Shown here in pieces: positions 11,885-18,857 of a DNA stretch of 25,105 bases (its first letter is position 1; every line of letters begins with the position of its first letter). Position numbers and translations under genes: made by a program. The notes under the pieces are model-generated. The model saw only the letters and a list, made by a program, of their open reading frames with translations, was not told the origin of the DNA and did not search any database. Source of the stretch: JBBECF01 sp040881945 (GTDB lineage Bacteria; Pseudomonadota; Alphaproteobacteria; Dongiales; Dongiaceae); assembly GCA_040881945.1 (NCBI GenBank), contig JBBECF010000106.1, positions 1 to 25,105 of the forward strand, read 5' to 3'.

Positions 11885-13537
11885 CTAGCTCCCAGGCGCG
11901 CTTTCGGAAGTCAAATCCACGCCGTAAAAGACGTGATAGCCGAAGGGGTCGACCTTATAGCCGACGACCTCCTTGCGCATCGGCACGAACACGACCGAAT
12001 GGGCGATCGTGACCCAAGGCGCCTCTTCCTTGAAGATGACCTGTGCCTGCTCATAGAGCGCGGTCCGCTGGGCCGTGTCCGCGGTGCGCTTGGCCTGGAC
12101 CAACAGGTCGTCGAACGGCTGGTAGCACCAGCGGGCGCGGTTGGTGCCGTCGTTCGCCGCGGCGCAGCCCAGCAGCACATAGAGGAAGTTGTCCGGGTCG
12201 CCGTTGTCGCCGGTCCACCCCAGCAGAACGGTCTGGTGTTCGCCATCCTTGGAACGCTTCAGATACTCGCCCCACTCGAAACTGACGATAGTGGCCTTGA
12301 CGCCGACCTTCTCCCAGTCGGCCTGGATCAGCTCGGCCATGCGCTGGGCGTTCGGGTTGTACGGGCGCTGCACCGGCATCGCCCAGATGTCGGTCTCGAA
12401 GCCGTTGGGATAGCCCGCGTCGGCGAGCATCTTCATCGCCTTGTCGGGATCGTAGGGGTAATCCGTGACGGCGTCGTTATACGACCAGATGGTCGGCGGG
12501 ATCGGGTTCTTGGCCGCCTTGCCGGCCCCCTGGAACACGGCCTCGATGATGGCGTCCTTGTTGATCGCCATGTTCAGGGCCTGGCGCACCTCTTTCTTCG
12601 TGAACGGCTCCTTCTCGGTATTGAAGGCGAGATAGCCGACGTTGAGGCCCTCCTGTTCCAGGACCCGGAGGTCGGGGTCGGCCTGCATCGCCGCGATGTC
12701 GGCCGGGTTCGGATAGGGCATGACGTGGCATTCGCCGGCCTTGAGCTTGGCGTAGCGCACGCTCGGATCGACGGTGATGGCGAACACCAGATCGTCGATC
12801 GCCGCCTTGCCGCCCCAATAGTCGGCGACGGCCTTGTAGCGAATGGTGGCATCCTTCTGATAGTCGACGAGCTGGAACGGGCCGGTGCCGACCGGCGTCA
12901 GGTCGGCCTGCTCGGGCGTGCCCGCCTTCAGCATTGCTTGGCCGTGCTCGGCCGACATGATGACCGCGAATTCCATCGCCATGTTGGCGAGGAACGGCGC
13001 CTCGGGCTGGTTGAGGACGAAGCGGACCGTGTAGTCGTCCACCTTCTCGATGGCCTTCAGCAAATTGGGCATGTCCATGCCCTGGAAATACTCGTAGGTG
13101 CCGCCCGAAACCTTGTTGAAGGGATGATCGGCCTTGAGCTGGCGCTCGAAGCTCCAGACCACGTCCTCGGCGTTGAAGTCCCGCGTCGGCGTGAAGGACG
13201 CATTGCTATGGAACTTGACGCCCTTGCGCAGACGGAACGTATAGGTCAGTCCGTCGTCCGACACGTCCCAGGATTCGGCGAGACCCGGAACGATCTTGGT
13301 CGTGCCGATTTCGAATTCGACCAGGCGGTTGAAGATCGGCCGCGTGGCGTCGAATGTCGTGCCCGAGGTATAGAACGTCGGGTTGAAGCCCTCCGGGCTG
13401 CCTTCGGAGCAATAGACCAGCGTCTTGGTTGCTACGGCGACGGGCGCAACCTGTTCCGCCCGCTCTTTCCAGATCCAGTACCCGCCGACGACGACGATTG
13501 CGGCAACCACCAAGGCTATAATGCCATTTCGGCTCAT
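11885..13537 (-). CDS. dppA: Dipeptide/oligopeptide ABC transporter substrate-binding protein DppA
   Basis: A 550-residue periplasmic binding protein (SBP_bac_5 family) that captures peptides and delivers them to DppBCDF. The ATG at 13537 is chosen over an upstream in-frame codon because GAGGAGGG sits just before it and a membrane-targeting segment follows (GIIALVVAAIVVVGGYWIW). The mature part has the family landmarks: YCSEGSPEGFNP, IFNRLVEFEIG, LAESWDVSDDGLTYTFRLRKGVKFH, FNAEDVVWSFER, GTGPFQLVDYQKD and WTGDNGDPDNFL. The N-terminal segment keeps charged WKERAEQ next to the hydrophobic stretch and lacks an obvious cleavage site nearby, so it may stay membrane-anchored or be cut near AVA. It is first in the dpp operon; TACAAT on the minus strand at 13603-13608 is a candidate -10. 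Confidence 0.94.
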   Translation of the reverse strand: MSRNGIIALVVAAIVVVGGYWIWKERAEQVAPVAVATKTLVYCSEGSPEGFNPTFYTSGTTFDATRPIFNRLVEFEIGTTKIVPGLAESWDVSDDGLTYTFRLRKGVKFHSNASFTPTRDFNAEDVVWSFERQLKADHPFNKVSGGTYEYFQGMDMPNLLKAIEKVDDYTVRFVLNQPEAPFLANMAMEFAVIMSAEHGQAMLKAGTPEQADLTPVGTGPFQLVDYQKDATIRYKAVADYWGGKAAIDDLVFAITVDPSVRYAKLKAGECHVMPYPNPADIAAMQADPDLRVLEQEGLNVGYLAFNTEKEPFTKKEVRQALNMAINKDAIIEAVFQGAGKAAKNPIPPTIWSYNDAVTDYPYDPDKAMKMLADAGYPNGFETDIWAMPVQRPYNPNAQRMAELIQADWEKVGVKATIVSFEWGEYLKRSKDGEHQTVLLGWTGDNGDPDNFLYVLLGCAAANDGTNRARWCYQPFDDLLVQAKRTADTAQRTALYEQAQVIFKEEAPWVTIAHSVVFVPMRKEVVGYKVDPFGYHVFYGVDLTSESAPGS

Positions 13538-13823
13538 GCGACCCTCCTCAACGCGTTCCAGCCCACGGGCAGCGGCCGATGCGACTGCCGCCTCCCAAAA
13601 CCATTGTAGCGTCCGTCTGTTCGCAAAATGGATTCCGACGGTCCGGCGACGTTCTTGCACGTCCCTCATCCGCCACGCGCGGACGGTAGGCCGGCCCGTC
13701 CGAGGATGTCAATAACGCTCGGTCCCGATTGTCGGGCGCATATCGGGGCGCGTTGCAAACCCGCCCCTCGTTTGCCAGCGCCGCGCCCTTTTCCGGGTGC
13801 CGCCGATCCGCTATGGTGCCGCC
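13538..13823. other. Divergent promoter region between dppA and the thioesterase gene
   Basis: No gene is seen. On the minus strand TACAAT (13603-13608) is a fair -10 for dppA, without a good -35. On the plus strand TATGGT (13812-13817) ends six bases before the thioesterase ATG. A small palindrome CCCGA-TTG-TCGGG lies near 13725-13737. Confidence 0.4.
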
Positions 13824-14327
13824 ATGGACGAGAGCGCGGCCGCCGCCATCGACGCCCCGTTCGTGGCCGACGGCATCGCCGTCCTGCCCGAATGGATCGA
13901 TTTCAACGGCCACATGAACGTGGCCTATTACGTGCGCGCCTTCGACATCGCGCTCGACAAGGTCTATGCGCGCGTCGGTTTCGATCCGGCACGGATGAAG
14001 GCGGCCAACGCCTCGACCTTCACCGGCGAGATGCATATCACCTATCAGCGCGAGCTGAAGCTGGGCGATTCGGTGCGCGTGACGACGCAGTTGCTCGGCT
14101 TCGACGCCAAACGCATCCACCTCGTCCAATGCATGTATCACGCGCGCGACGGCTATCTTGCGGCGACCGACGAATGGCTGCTGCTCTACATCGACATGAC
14201 GCGCCGCCGGGTCGGCGAGATGCCGGACGATCTGCGCCGCCACCTGGCCCGCGTGCGCGCCGCCCACGCCGCCCTGCCCGTGCCGCCCGAAGTCGGGCGC
14301 GCCATCGCCCTGCGCCGGCCGGCCTGA
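13824..14327 (+). CDS. Hotdog-fold acyl-CoA thioesterase (4HBT-like; betainyl-CoA thioesterase-like)
   Basis: A 167-residue single hotdog-domain protein. The motif EWIDFNGHMNVAYYVRAFD near the start is the 4HBT active-site region, in which an aspartate in the DxNGHMN block is usually catalytic. TFTGEMHITYQRELKLGDSVRVTTQLLGFDAKRIHL forms the central strands and ATDEWLLLYIDM the following one. The pattern is closest to thioesterases often found with, or fused to, carnitine dehydrogenases (betainyl-CoA thioesterases). No carnitine genes lie next to it, so the substrate remains open. I prefer the ATG at 13824; a GTG at 13797 would add nine residues but overlaps the TATGGT box. It stands alone and converges on pirin across a palindromic repeat cluster. 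Confidence 0.82.
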   Translation: MDESAAAAIDAPFVADGIAVLPEWIDFNGHMNVAYYVRAFDIALDKVYARVGFDPARMKAANASTFTGEMHITYQRELKLGDSVRVTTQLLGFDAKRIHLVQCMYHARDGYLAATDEWLLLYIDMTRRRVGEMPDDLRRHLARVRAAHAALPVPPEVGRAIALRRPA

Positions 14328-14349
14328 GCGGCCGCGAGGCATTTTAGTG

Positions 14350-14430
14350 TAGTGGCCTGCTTACTCGCCTCGCTGGCGCTCCGGCGCAGCGGGTCCCAGA
14401 AACTCGAAAACGAATTTCTGGGGCAGGACA
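14350..14430. repeat. 81-bp palindromic repeat, copy 1
   Basis: This unit matches 14496-14576 at 80 of 81 bases. It contains a hairpin at 14395-14422: CCCAGAAACTCG, AAAA loop, CGAATTTCTGGG, with one C-A mismatch, preceded by a GC-rich block (cctcgctggcgctccggcgc) that can also fold. It is REP-like by structure, and lies between convergent genes as REP elements usually do. Confidence 0.85.
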
Positions 14431-14440
14431 AGTGTCCCGT

Positions 14441-14469
14441 CCCCGAAATTCGTTTCACGAATTTCGGGG
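14441..14469. repeat. REP-like palindrome between the two 81-bp repeats
   Basis: Perfect 13-bp stem ccccgaaattcgt / acgaatttcgggg with a three-base loop. The core GAAATTCG is shared with the hairpins in the flanking 81-bp repeats, so the three palindromes belong to one family. It may also act as a bidirectional terminator. Confidence 0.8.
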
Positions 14470-14495
14470 TGAACGGGCCGCTAAGAGTTTAAATC

Positions 14496-14576
14496 TAGTG
14501 GCCTGCTTACTCGCCTCGCTGGCGCTCCGGCGCAGCGGGTCCCAGAAATTCGAAAACGAATTTCTGGGGCAGGACA
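14496..14576. repeat. 81-bp palindromic repeat, copy 2
   Basis: Direct repeat of 14350-14430 with one difference that makes its hairpin perfect (CCCAGAAATTCG / CGAATTTCTGGG, AAAA loop, 14541-14568). It ends exactly one base before the pirin stop codon (14577-14579). Confidence 0.87.
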
Positions 14577-15278
14577 CTAGGCCAGATCGAACAGCAGGAC
14601 TTCGCCGGCCGGGTCGCCGGCGAGCTCGATGCGCGGCTCGTCGCTGACGGCGGCGCCGTCGCCCGCGGCCAGCCGGTGTCCGTTCAGGGTGACGGCGCCG
14701 CGCACCGCCTGGACCCAGGCGTGGCGGCCCGGCGCGAGCGCGTGCGTCGCCGCGTCGGCGGCGCCGTCGAACAGCGCCGCATAGACGACGGCGTCCTGGT
14801 GGACGGTCAGCGCGCCGTCGCGGCCGTCGCGTGCAGCGACCGGGCGCAGCCGGCCCCGCCGCTCTGCCGGCGCAAAGGCGCGCTGCTCGTAGCCGGGCGG
14901 CAGGCCCGGGCGTTCCGGCAGAATCCAGATTTGCAGGAAATGCACCGGTTCCGTTTGCGAATGGTTGAACTCGCTGTGCCGGATGCCGGTGCCGGCGCTC
15001 ATCCGCTGCACCTCGCCGGCGCGGATCACGGCGCCGGTCCCGAGGCTGTCCTTGTGCTCGAGCGCGCCGTCGAGGACGTAGGTGACGATCTCCATGTCGC
15101 GGTGGCCGTGCGGCGCGAAGCCGCCGCCCGGCGCCACCCGGTCGTCGTTGATGACGCGCAAGGCGCGCCACCCCATGTGCCGCGGGTCGCGATAATCGGC
15201 GAAGGAAAAGCTGTGCCGGCTGTCGAGCCAGTCCAGCTTCGTCGCCCCGCGCTCCGCGGCGGGCCGGAGGCGGATCAT
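14577..15278 (-). CDS. Pirin family protein (YhhW-like bicupin)
   Basis: A 233-residue two-cupin protein. The N-terminal cupin has the metal-binding set H57, H59 (APHGHRDMEIVTYVLDG), H101 and E103 (GIRHSEFNHS), the positions expected for YhhW/pirin. Some family members show quercetin 2,3-dioxygenase activity in vitro; the physiological role is generally unclear. SRHSFSFADYRDPRHMGWRALRVINDD and the FLQIWILPERPGLPPGYEQ strand are also diagnostic. The C-terminal cupin has lost most ligands, as is usual. No signal peptide, so cytoplasmic. It starts 25 bases after the doxX stop and is probably co-transcribed. Its stop abuts repeat copy 2. Confidence 0.92.
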   Translation of the reverse strand: MIRLRPAAERGATKLDWLDSRHSFSFADYRDPRHMGWRALRVINDDRVAPGGGFAPHGHRDMEIVTYVLDGALEHKDSLGTGAVIRAGEVQRMSAGTGIRHSEFNHSQTEPVHFLQIWILPERPGLPPGYEQRAFAPAERRGRLRPVAARDGRDGALTVHQDAVVYAALFDGAADAATHALAPGRHAWVQAVRGAVTLNGHRLAAGDGAAVSDEPRIELAGDPAGEVLLFDLA

Positions 15279-15303
15279 CCCGGCGTCCGTCCGGCGCGGC
15301 GGG

Positions 15304-15777
15304 TCAGAACTCCCAGCCGAGCCGGCGGTCGAGCGAGCGTTCGCCGCCGCCGCGGAACAGGATGGCGAGCGCGATGAGGCCCCACATCAACGCGTATTCA
15401 TAGCCGCCGTTGGTCACAAAGAAGCCGTTGCCGATATGGACCCAGAACATGGCCACCGCCATGAACACGACGACGGCCGCGGCGACCGGTCGGGTGAGGA
15501 AGCCGAGCACCAGGGCGAGCCCGCCGAAGAATTCGATCAGCCCGGCGATGAGCGCCCACAGCCAGCCGGGCGTCATCCCGAGCTGCGTGGCGAAGAACTC
15601 GCCGGTGCCGGCGATGCCGTAGCCGCCGTACCAGCCGAACAGCTTTTGCGCCCCATGCGGCATGAGGAAGAGTCCGGCCGTCGCCCGGACCAGGGGGTAG
15701 GACCACCCGGACAACGCCTCGTAGATCCCGCCCAGGGCGGGGATGGCGAGCCTGGGCGAAGCGATTCGGTCGGTCAT
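15304..15777 (-). CDS. DoxX family inner-membrane protein
   Basis: A 157-residue protein with four predicted membrane helices. The DoxX pattern is visible: LVRATAGLFLMPHGAQKLFGWYGGYGIAGTGEFFATQ, GLIEFFGGLALVLGFLTRPVAAAVVVFMAVAMFWVH, NGGYEYALMWGLIALAILFRGGG, and a basic C-terminus (RSLDRRLGWEF). DoxX-like proteins are linked to redox or thiol-stress functions in some bacteria, but their biochemistry is mostly undefined. The ATG at 15777 is chosen because AGGGAG lies ten bases upstream; the frame extends further but without membrane-protein character. It forms a likely operon with pirin, a common pairing. Confidence 0.9.
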   Translation of the reverse strand: MTDRIASPRLAIPALGGIYEALSGWSYPLVRATAGLFLMPHGAQKLFGWYGGYGIAGTGEFFATQLGMTPGWLWALIAGLIEFFGGLALVLGFLTRPVAAAVVVFMAVAMFWVHIGNGFFVTNGGYEYALMWGLIALAILFRGGGERSLDRRLGWEF

Positions 15778-15946
15778 GTCTGCGACTCCCTGAATTTCGA
15801 CATATTGCGGCCTGCGGCGCATCATTGGACCCGGCCAAACGGCCGCCGTCCGCAAGGTTTGCATCCTAGGCCGTTGATCGCGGCGTGAATATCGCGCTGT
15901 CGGGAACAATATCGTTGCCGTGAGCGCGACAATCGTACCCCGGTCC

Positions 15947-15964
15947 CCTGCCTCGGGGGGCAGG
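15947..15964 (-). terminator. Possible terminator hairpin after dodecin
   Basis: CCTGCC (15947-15952) pairs with GGCAGG (15959-15964) across a six-base loop, just beyond the dodecin stop in its direction of transcription. No T-run follows, so this is weak. Confidence 0.35.
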
Positions 15965-15971
15965 CGGCGGC

Positions 15972-16175
15972 TTAATCTTCGAGGATAAAGGTCACCTCCA
16001 TGCTGACCCGGTATTCGGTGATCTTGCTGTTCACCACCTTGGCCTTCTGCGACACGATCTCGAGCCCCGAGATGCCGCGCAACGTCTTGGCCGCCCGCCG
16101 GAGGCCCTCGTTGACCGCTTCGTGAAAGCCCTTGGACGAGGCGGCGGTAATCTTGCTGACACGAGCAACAGCCAT
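15972..16175 (-). CDS. Dodecin family flavin-binding protein
   Basis: A 67-residue protein matching the dodecin pattern: VARVSKITAASSKGFHEAVNEGLRRAAKTLRGISGLEIVSQKAKVVNSKITEYRVSMEVTFILED in general form, with the alpha helix flanked by strands and the C-terminal TEYRV-x-M-x-VTF strand. Dodecins form hollow 12-mers that store or buffer flavins (FMN, riboflavin, lumichrome). Length is normal for the family. It is monocistronic as far as can be seen. The Shine-Dalgarno region is a run of nine G (16181-16189 on the opposite strand as C) next to GAG, which is unusual. Confidence 0.93.
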   Translation of the reverse strand: MAVARVSKITAASSKGFHEAVNEGLRRAAKTLRGISGLEIVSQKAKVVNSKITEYRVSMEVTFILED

Positions 16176-16180
16176 GGTTT

Positions 16181-16189
16181 CCCCCCCCC
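16181..16189. repeat. C9 homopolymer in the dodecin ribosome-binding region
   Basis: Nine C on the plus strand are nine G in the dodecin leader, ending five bases before its start codon. It is both the likely Shine-Dalgarno and a slippage-prone tract. Confidence 0.7.
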
Positions 16190-16312
16190 TCTTGTTGCGC
16201 GATCCGGCTCGAGCGCCGCAGCCCTGCGGCCGCGTGCATCGGTTGGTCGCCTACCCCGGCATTGTGGCATCGAACGGCGACGGCGCAAAGCCGGACATGC
16301 CCGTGCCGCCGG

Positions 16313-17320
16313 TCAATAAGTCGGGTCGAGCCGCAGCCAGCCGTAGCGGTCGGCGGAGCGGACCGCGATTTCGCGCCGGCCCGAAGGGCGGCCGACGGTC
16401 AGCGGCACCTCGACGCCGGCCCGGCCAAGCGCCCACACCCGGCGGTAGAAGTCGGCCAACCCGGCCACCGGCGCGCCGGCCACGCCGACGATGACGTCGC
16501 CGGGCTCGATCCCGGCCTGCGCGGCGGGGCCGCCGGTCGCCACGCGCAGAACGTGGAGGACGCCGCCCTGCTCCGCCGACGACAAGCCCAGCCAGGGTCG
16601 CGGCGCCGTCGTCCTGCGCCCGTGCTCGAGCAGTTCGGCGAGGATCGGCTGCAACGCGTCGATTGGAACGAACATATTGCCGGGCAGGTGGCGGCCTTCG
16701 CCCGCGGCGTCGCCGACGAACAGCGAACCGATGCCGAGCAGCCGCCCGTCGCGCCCGACCAGGGCGGCGCCGGCGAAGCTGGCGAGCGGCGGCGTGGTGA
16801 AGATCGCGTCGGGCAGCAGATACTCCCAATAGCCGGCGAACTCGCGGCGCGATGCCACGACGGCCGGCCGTGCGGCGACGCCATCGGCGCGGCTGACCAT
16901 CAGCACCGGATCGGCCTCGCTCAGCCCCGCCGAATCGCCGATCGCCATCGGCGCCGCGTCGAGCGGCTGCAGCGCGCGCAGCAGGCCGAATCCGGTTTCG
17001 TGATCGTAGGCCACGATCTCGGCCGGCAGCACGCGGCCGCCGGCCTCGACAATCTCCGTGATTCCGGCCTCGAGGATCAGATAGCCGACGGTCAGCACGA
17101 GCCCGCCGGCGTCGATCAGCACGCCCGAGCCTTCGCGCCGGGTGCCGAGCGTCTCGGCCGTGCGCGCGGTCGCCGGCACCTCGGCGCGCACGCCGACGAC
17201 GGCCGCGAGCACGTCGTCGGCCGTGCGCTCCTGGCCGCGCGTCGCGGTCGGCTCCAGGCTCGCCAGAAGTGTCGCGCCGAGCCCGACGACGAGAAACCGC
17301 AATCCGCCGCGCCGCGCCAT
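16313..17320 (-). CDS. HtrA/DegP-like protein with PDZ domain and no catalytic triad
   Basis: A 335-residue exported protein with a trypsin-like fold followed by a PDZ domain (about 240-325: WLGLSS, AAQAGIEPGDVIVGVAGAPV). The signal peptide is roughly residues 1-29. Family landmarks are readable, but the three catalytic residues are replaced. The LTNxHV histidine is Y80 in VLTVGYLI, the aspartate of DxxTD is G110 in YDHETGFGLL, and the GNSGGP serine is A183 in SFAGAALV. It therefore cannot act as a serine protease by the normal mechanism and may bind misfolded or C-terminal peptides. The rest of the fold is well preserved (EGSGVLIDAGGLVLT, GRDGRLLGIGSLFVG), arguing for selection rather than decay. 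It stands alone on the minus strand. Confidence 0.85.
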   Translation of the reverse strand: MARRGGLRFLVVGLGATLLASLEPTATRGQERTADDVLAAVVGVRAEVPATARTAETLGTRREGSGVLIDAGGLVLTVGYLILEAGITEIVEAGGRVLPAEIVAYDHETGFGLLRALQPLDAAPMAIGDSAGLSEADPVLMVSRADGVAARPAVVASRREFAGYWEYLLPDAIFTTPPLASFAGAALVGRDGRLLGIGSLFVGDAAGEGRHLPGNMFVPIDALQPILAELLEHGRRTTAPRPWLGLSSAEQGGVLHVLRVATGGPAAQAGIEPGDVIVGVAGAPVAGLADFYRRVWALGRAGVEVPLTVGRPSGRREIAVRSADRYGWLRLDPTY

Positions 17321-17400
17321 GGCAATGTCTCCGCAGCCAGCACTGCAAAGGAGATTAGCGCCGCCGCCGCCGCTTGCAAGGAGCGAATCCCCTCGTTCAA

Positions 17401-17464
17401 CCGCCTGCGCTAGACTGCGGCGATGACCGGCCGCGCCGCACTCACCGATTTTCTCACCGCCGTG
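17401..17464 (+). pseudogene. Duplicate of the start of the cupin gene (promoter, ATG and 14 codons)
   Basis: These 64 bases match 18096-18159 at 62 positions. They carry the same TAGACT box, the same six-base spacer, ATG, and codons for MTGRAAL(T/A)DFLTAV. After codon 14 the homology stops and a REPIN-like palindrome begins. It is a detached 5' fragment, with no cupin domain attached. If transcribed it would read into the insertion. Confidence 0.85.
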
Positions 17465-17467
17465 GGC

Positions 17468-17546
17468 ATAAAGGGGACATTCCTAATTTTCGCGGCCTAT
17501 CCTCGGGCGAAACGGCCCCAGCAAAAATTAGGAATGTCCCCTTTAT
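17468..17546. repeat. REPIN-like palindrome with perfect 23-bp arms
   Basis: Arms 17468-17490 and 17524-17546 are exact reverse complements (core AGGGGACATTCCTAAT) separated by 33 bases. I recall this core from sequences flanking REP-associated tyrosine transposase (RAYT) genes in many proteobacteria. No transposase is present, so it would be a non-autonomous element. The match to RAYT ends is from memory. Confidence 0.8.
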
Positions 17547-17550
17547 CCCT

Positions 17551-17580
17551 CCCGTTTATCCCTTTCCCGTTTATCCCTTT
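17551..17580. repeat. Two perfect 15-bp tandem repeats
   Basis: The unit cccgtttatcccttt occurs twice head to tail, with a partial unit just before it (17542-17550). It directly follows the REPIN-like palindrome and belongs to the same inserted block. Confidence 0.85.
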
Positions 17581-17837
17581 ACACTGCCTGAATTTGTTCC
17601 TATCCTGGGCGTCGCGGCCCGCATCCGGCATTCTGGTTGCGGCCGCCCGCCACCGGCCGGCCCGGATTGTACTTGCGCCCCCGGCCGCCGGCGGCGGCTC
17701 GCTGTTTGGACATCGTGAATCGGTCGAACCCGGCGAAACGCTGTCAGACGGCGGTTTCGCCGGCCGGACAAATCCAGCCGCCCCGCCGGAGAACGATTCG
17801 TCCATTTGCGACATTTTCATGCCGCTCCCCCGCCGGA

Positions 17838-17890
17838 CATGGGGTAGATCGCTCGGTTTTCCCCTCTCGCCGGAGAGCCCGCCGGGGCAT
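17838..17890. repeat. 53-bp direct repeat, copy 1
   Basis: Begins catggggtag, runs through a variable centre and shares cgccggagagcccgccgggg before the final cat. The second copy is at 17950-18004, about 112 bases away. Confidence 0.75.
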
Positions 17891-17949
17891 GGGCGACCAG
17901 CGGTGCCCGGCGGGTCCGCGCCTCTCTCCCGCGGGGATTTCCCGCTGCG

Positions 17950-18004
17950 CATGGGGTAGGCCGCTCGTTTTTTCGGCCTCCCGCCGGAGAGCCCGCCGGG
18001 GCAT
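17950..18004. repeat. 55-bp direct repeat, copy 2
   Basis: Same opening (catggggtag) and same 3' block (cgccggagagcccgccgggg then cat) as 17838-17890, with a few substitutions and a two-base length difference in the middle. Confidence 0.75.
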
Positions 18005-18117
18005 TGACGGCGGGTGCCTCTGTGGTTCGAGGCAGCCCGGCAGCGCCCGGCGCGGTCGAAGGGCGGCGTCGAGTACGGTCGTGGGCGTTTTTCGGCCGCC
18101 TGCGCTAGACTGCGGCG

Positions 18118-18774
18118 ATGACCGGCCGCGCCGCACTCGCTGATTTTCTCACCGCCGTGCGACGGCTGCTCGCGGCGGCCGAGGGCGCGGCGGCGCCGGA
18201 CGCGGCCGCCGAGATCGCCCGGCTGGCGGCCGTGCTGGCGGGCGTCACGCCGGCGGCCGGCGGCGCCCGCGTCGCGCCGGCGACCGGTCTCGGCGTATGC
18301 CGCTGGTGGGGCGCCGCCCTCGACGGCGTGTCGGCCGGGCCGGCCGCCTCCGTCGCCGACGCCCTGCGGGCGCTCGGGCCGCACCTTATTTGGACGCAGA
18401 ATCCGAACTACCGGCGCCGCCCGCCGGATGCCGGCTTTCTGGACAACTACGGCTACGCCGTAATCGCCGGGCCGCCGCAGGCGGCGAGTCCGCCGCTCGT
18501 CGTCGAGCATCGCCTGGCGATGGGCGTCCTGCTGCTCGGTCCCGAGACGCATTACCCGCTGCACGCGCATCCCGCGGCCGAGCTCTACCTTGCCCTCGGC
18601 GCGGGCGACTGGTGGCGCGACGCGGGCCCTTGGCGGCGCGAGGCGGCCGGCGCCGTCATCCATCACCCGCCGCATATGCCGCACGCCCTGCGCGCCGGGC
18701 CGGCGCCGCTGCTCGCCGTCTATCTGTGGCGCGGCGACCTCGCCACGGCGGCGCGGCTGATCGGCGCGGACTGA
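18118..18774 (+). CDS. DMSP-lyase family cupin protein
   Basis: A 218-residue protein with an alanine-rich helical N-terminal half and a C-terminal single cupin domain. The metal site is probably H149, H151, E155 (YPLHAHPAAELYLAL) and H189 (HHPPHMPHALR). GVLLLGPETHYPLHAHPAAELY, the DWWRD segment and the ending LLAVYLWRGDL match the dimethylsulfoniopropionate lyase family (DddL/DddQ/DddK type cupins) as I remember it. Many members of this broad family have no proven DMSP lyase activity, so the substrate is open. The start has no Shine-Dalgarno; TAGACT ends six bases before the ATG. Its first 14 codons and promoter are duplicated 695 bases upstream. The next gene is an aminotransferase 83 bases downstream. 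Confidence 0.78.
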   Translation: MTGRAALADFLTAVRRLLAAAEGAAAPDAAAEIARLAAVLAGVTPAAGGARVAPATGLGVCRWWGAALDGVSAGPAASVADALRALGPHLIWTQNPNYRRRPPDAGFLDNYGYAVIAGPPQAASPPLVVEHRLAMGVLLLGPETHYPLHAHPAAELYLALGAGDWWRDAGPWRREAAGAVIHHPPHMPHALRAGPAPLLAVYLWRGDLATAARLIGAD

Positions 18775-18857
18775 ACGGTGATCGCCGCGGGATTCATGGC
18801 GCGACGGCGTCGGGCCGGTGCTATAAGTCGCGACGTTCCGCGACGGATGCCCTGCCC

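Larger units (their letters stand above)
17581..18095. other. Non-coding insertion between the duplicated gene starts
   Basis: No credible gene is visible; open frames lack domain character and ribosome sites. It holds two related direct repeats (17838-17890 and 17950-18004). The block as a whole (17465-18095) is bracketed by the 64-bp duplications of the cupin gene start. Confidence 0.6.

Noticed and set aside
13797..13823. GTG start for the thioesterase
   Set aside because: It would place the start upstream of the TATGGT box and add nine residues not expected for the family; ATG 13824 is simpler.
14350..14576. A CRISPR array
   Set aside because: Only two 81-bp units with a 65-base gap that itself holds a related palindrome; unit length and structure fit REP elements, and no cas genes are present.
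16313..17320. Active DegP/HtrA protease
   Set aside because: His, Asp and Ser of the triad are all replaced (Y80, G110, A183).
17423..17959. A 178-codon gene starting at the duplicated cupin start
   Set aside because: Only the first 14 codons are homologous to the cupin gene. The rest is translated repeat DNA.
17497..18684. A 395-codon minus-strand gene over the insertion and cupin gene
   Set aside because: It is antisense to the cupin and crosses the REPIN; composition is arginine/glycine/proline-rich as in reversed GC-rich frames, and no domain is recognisable.
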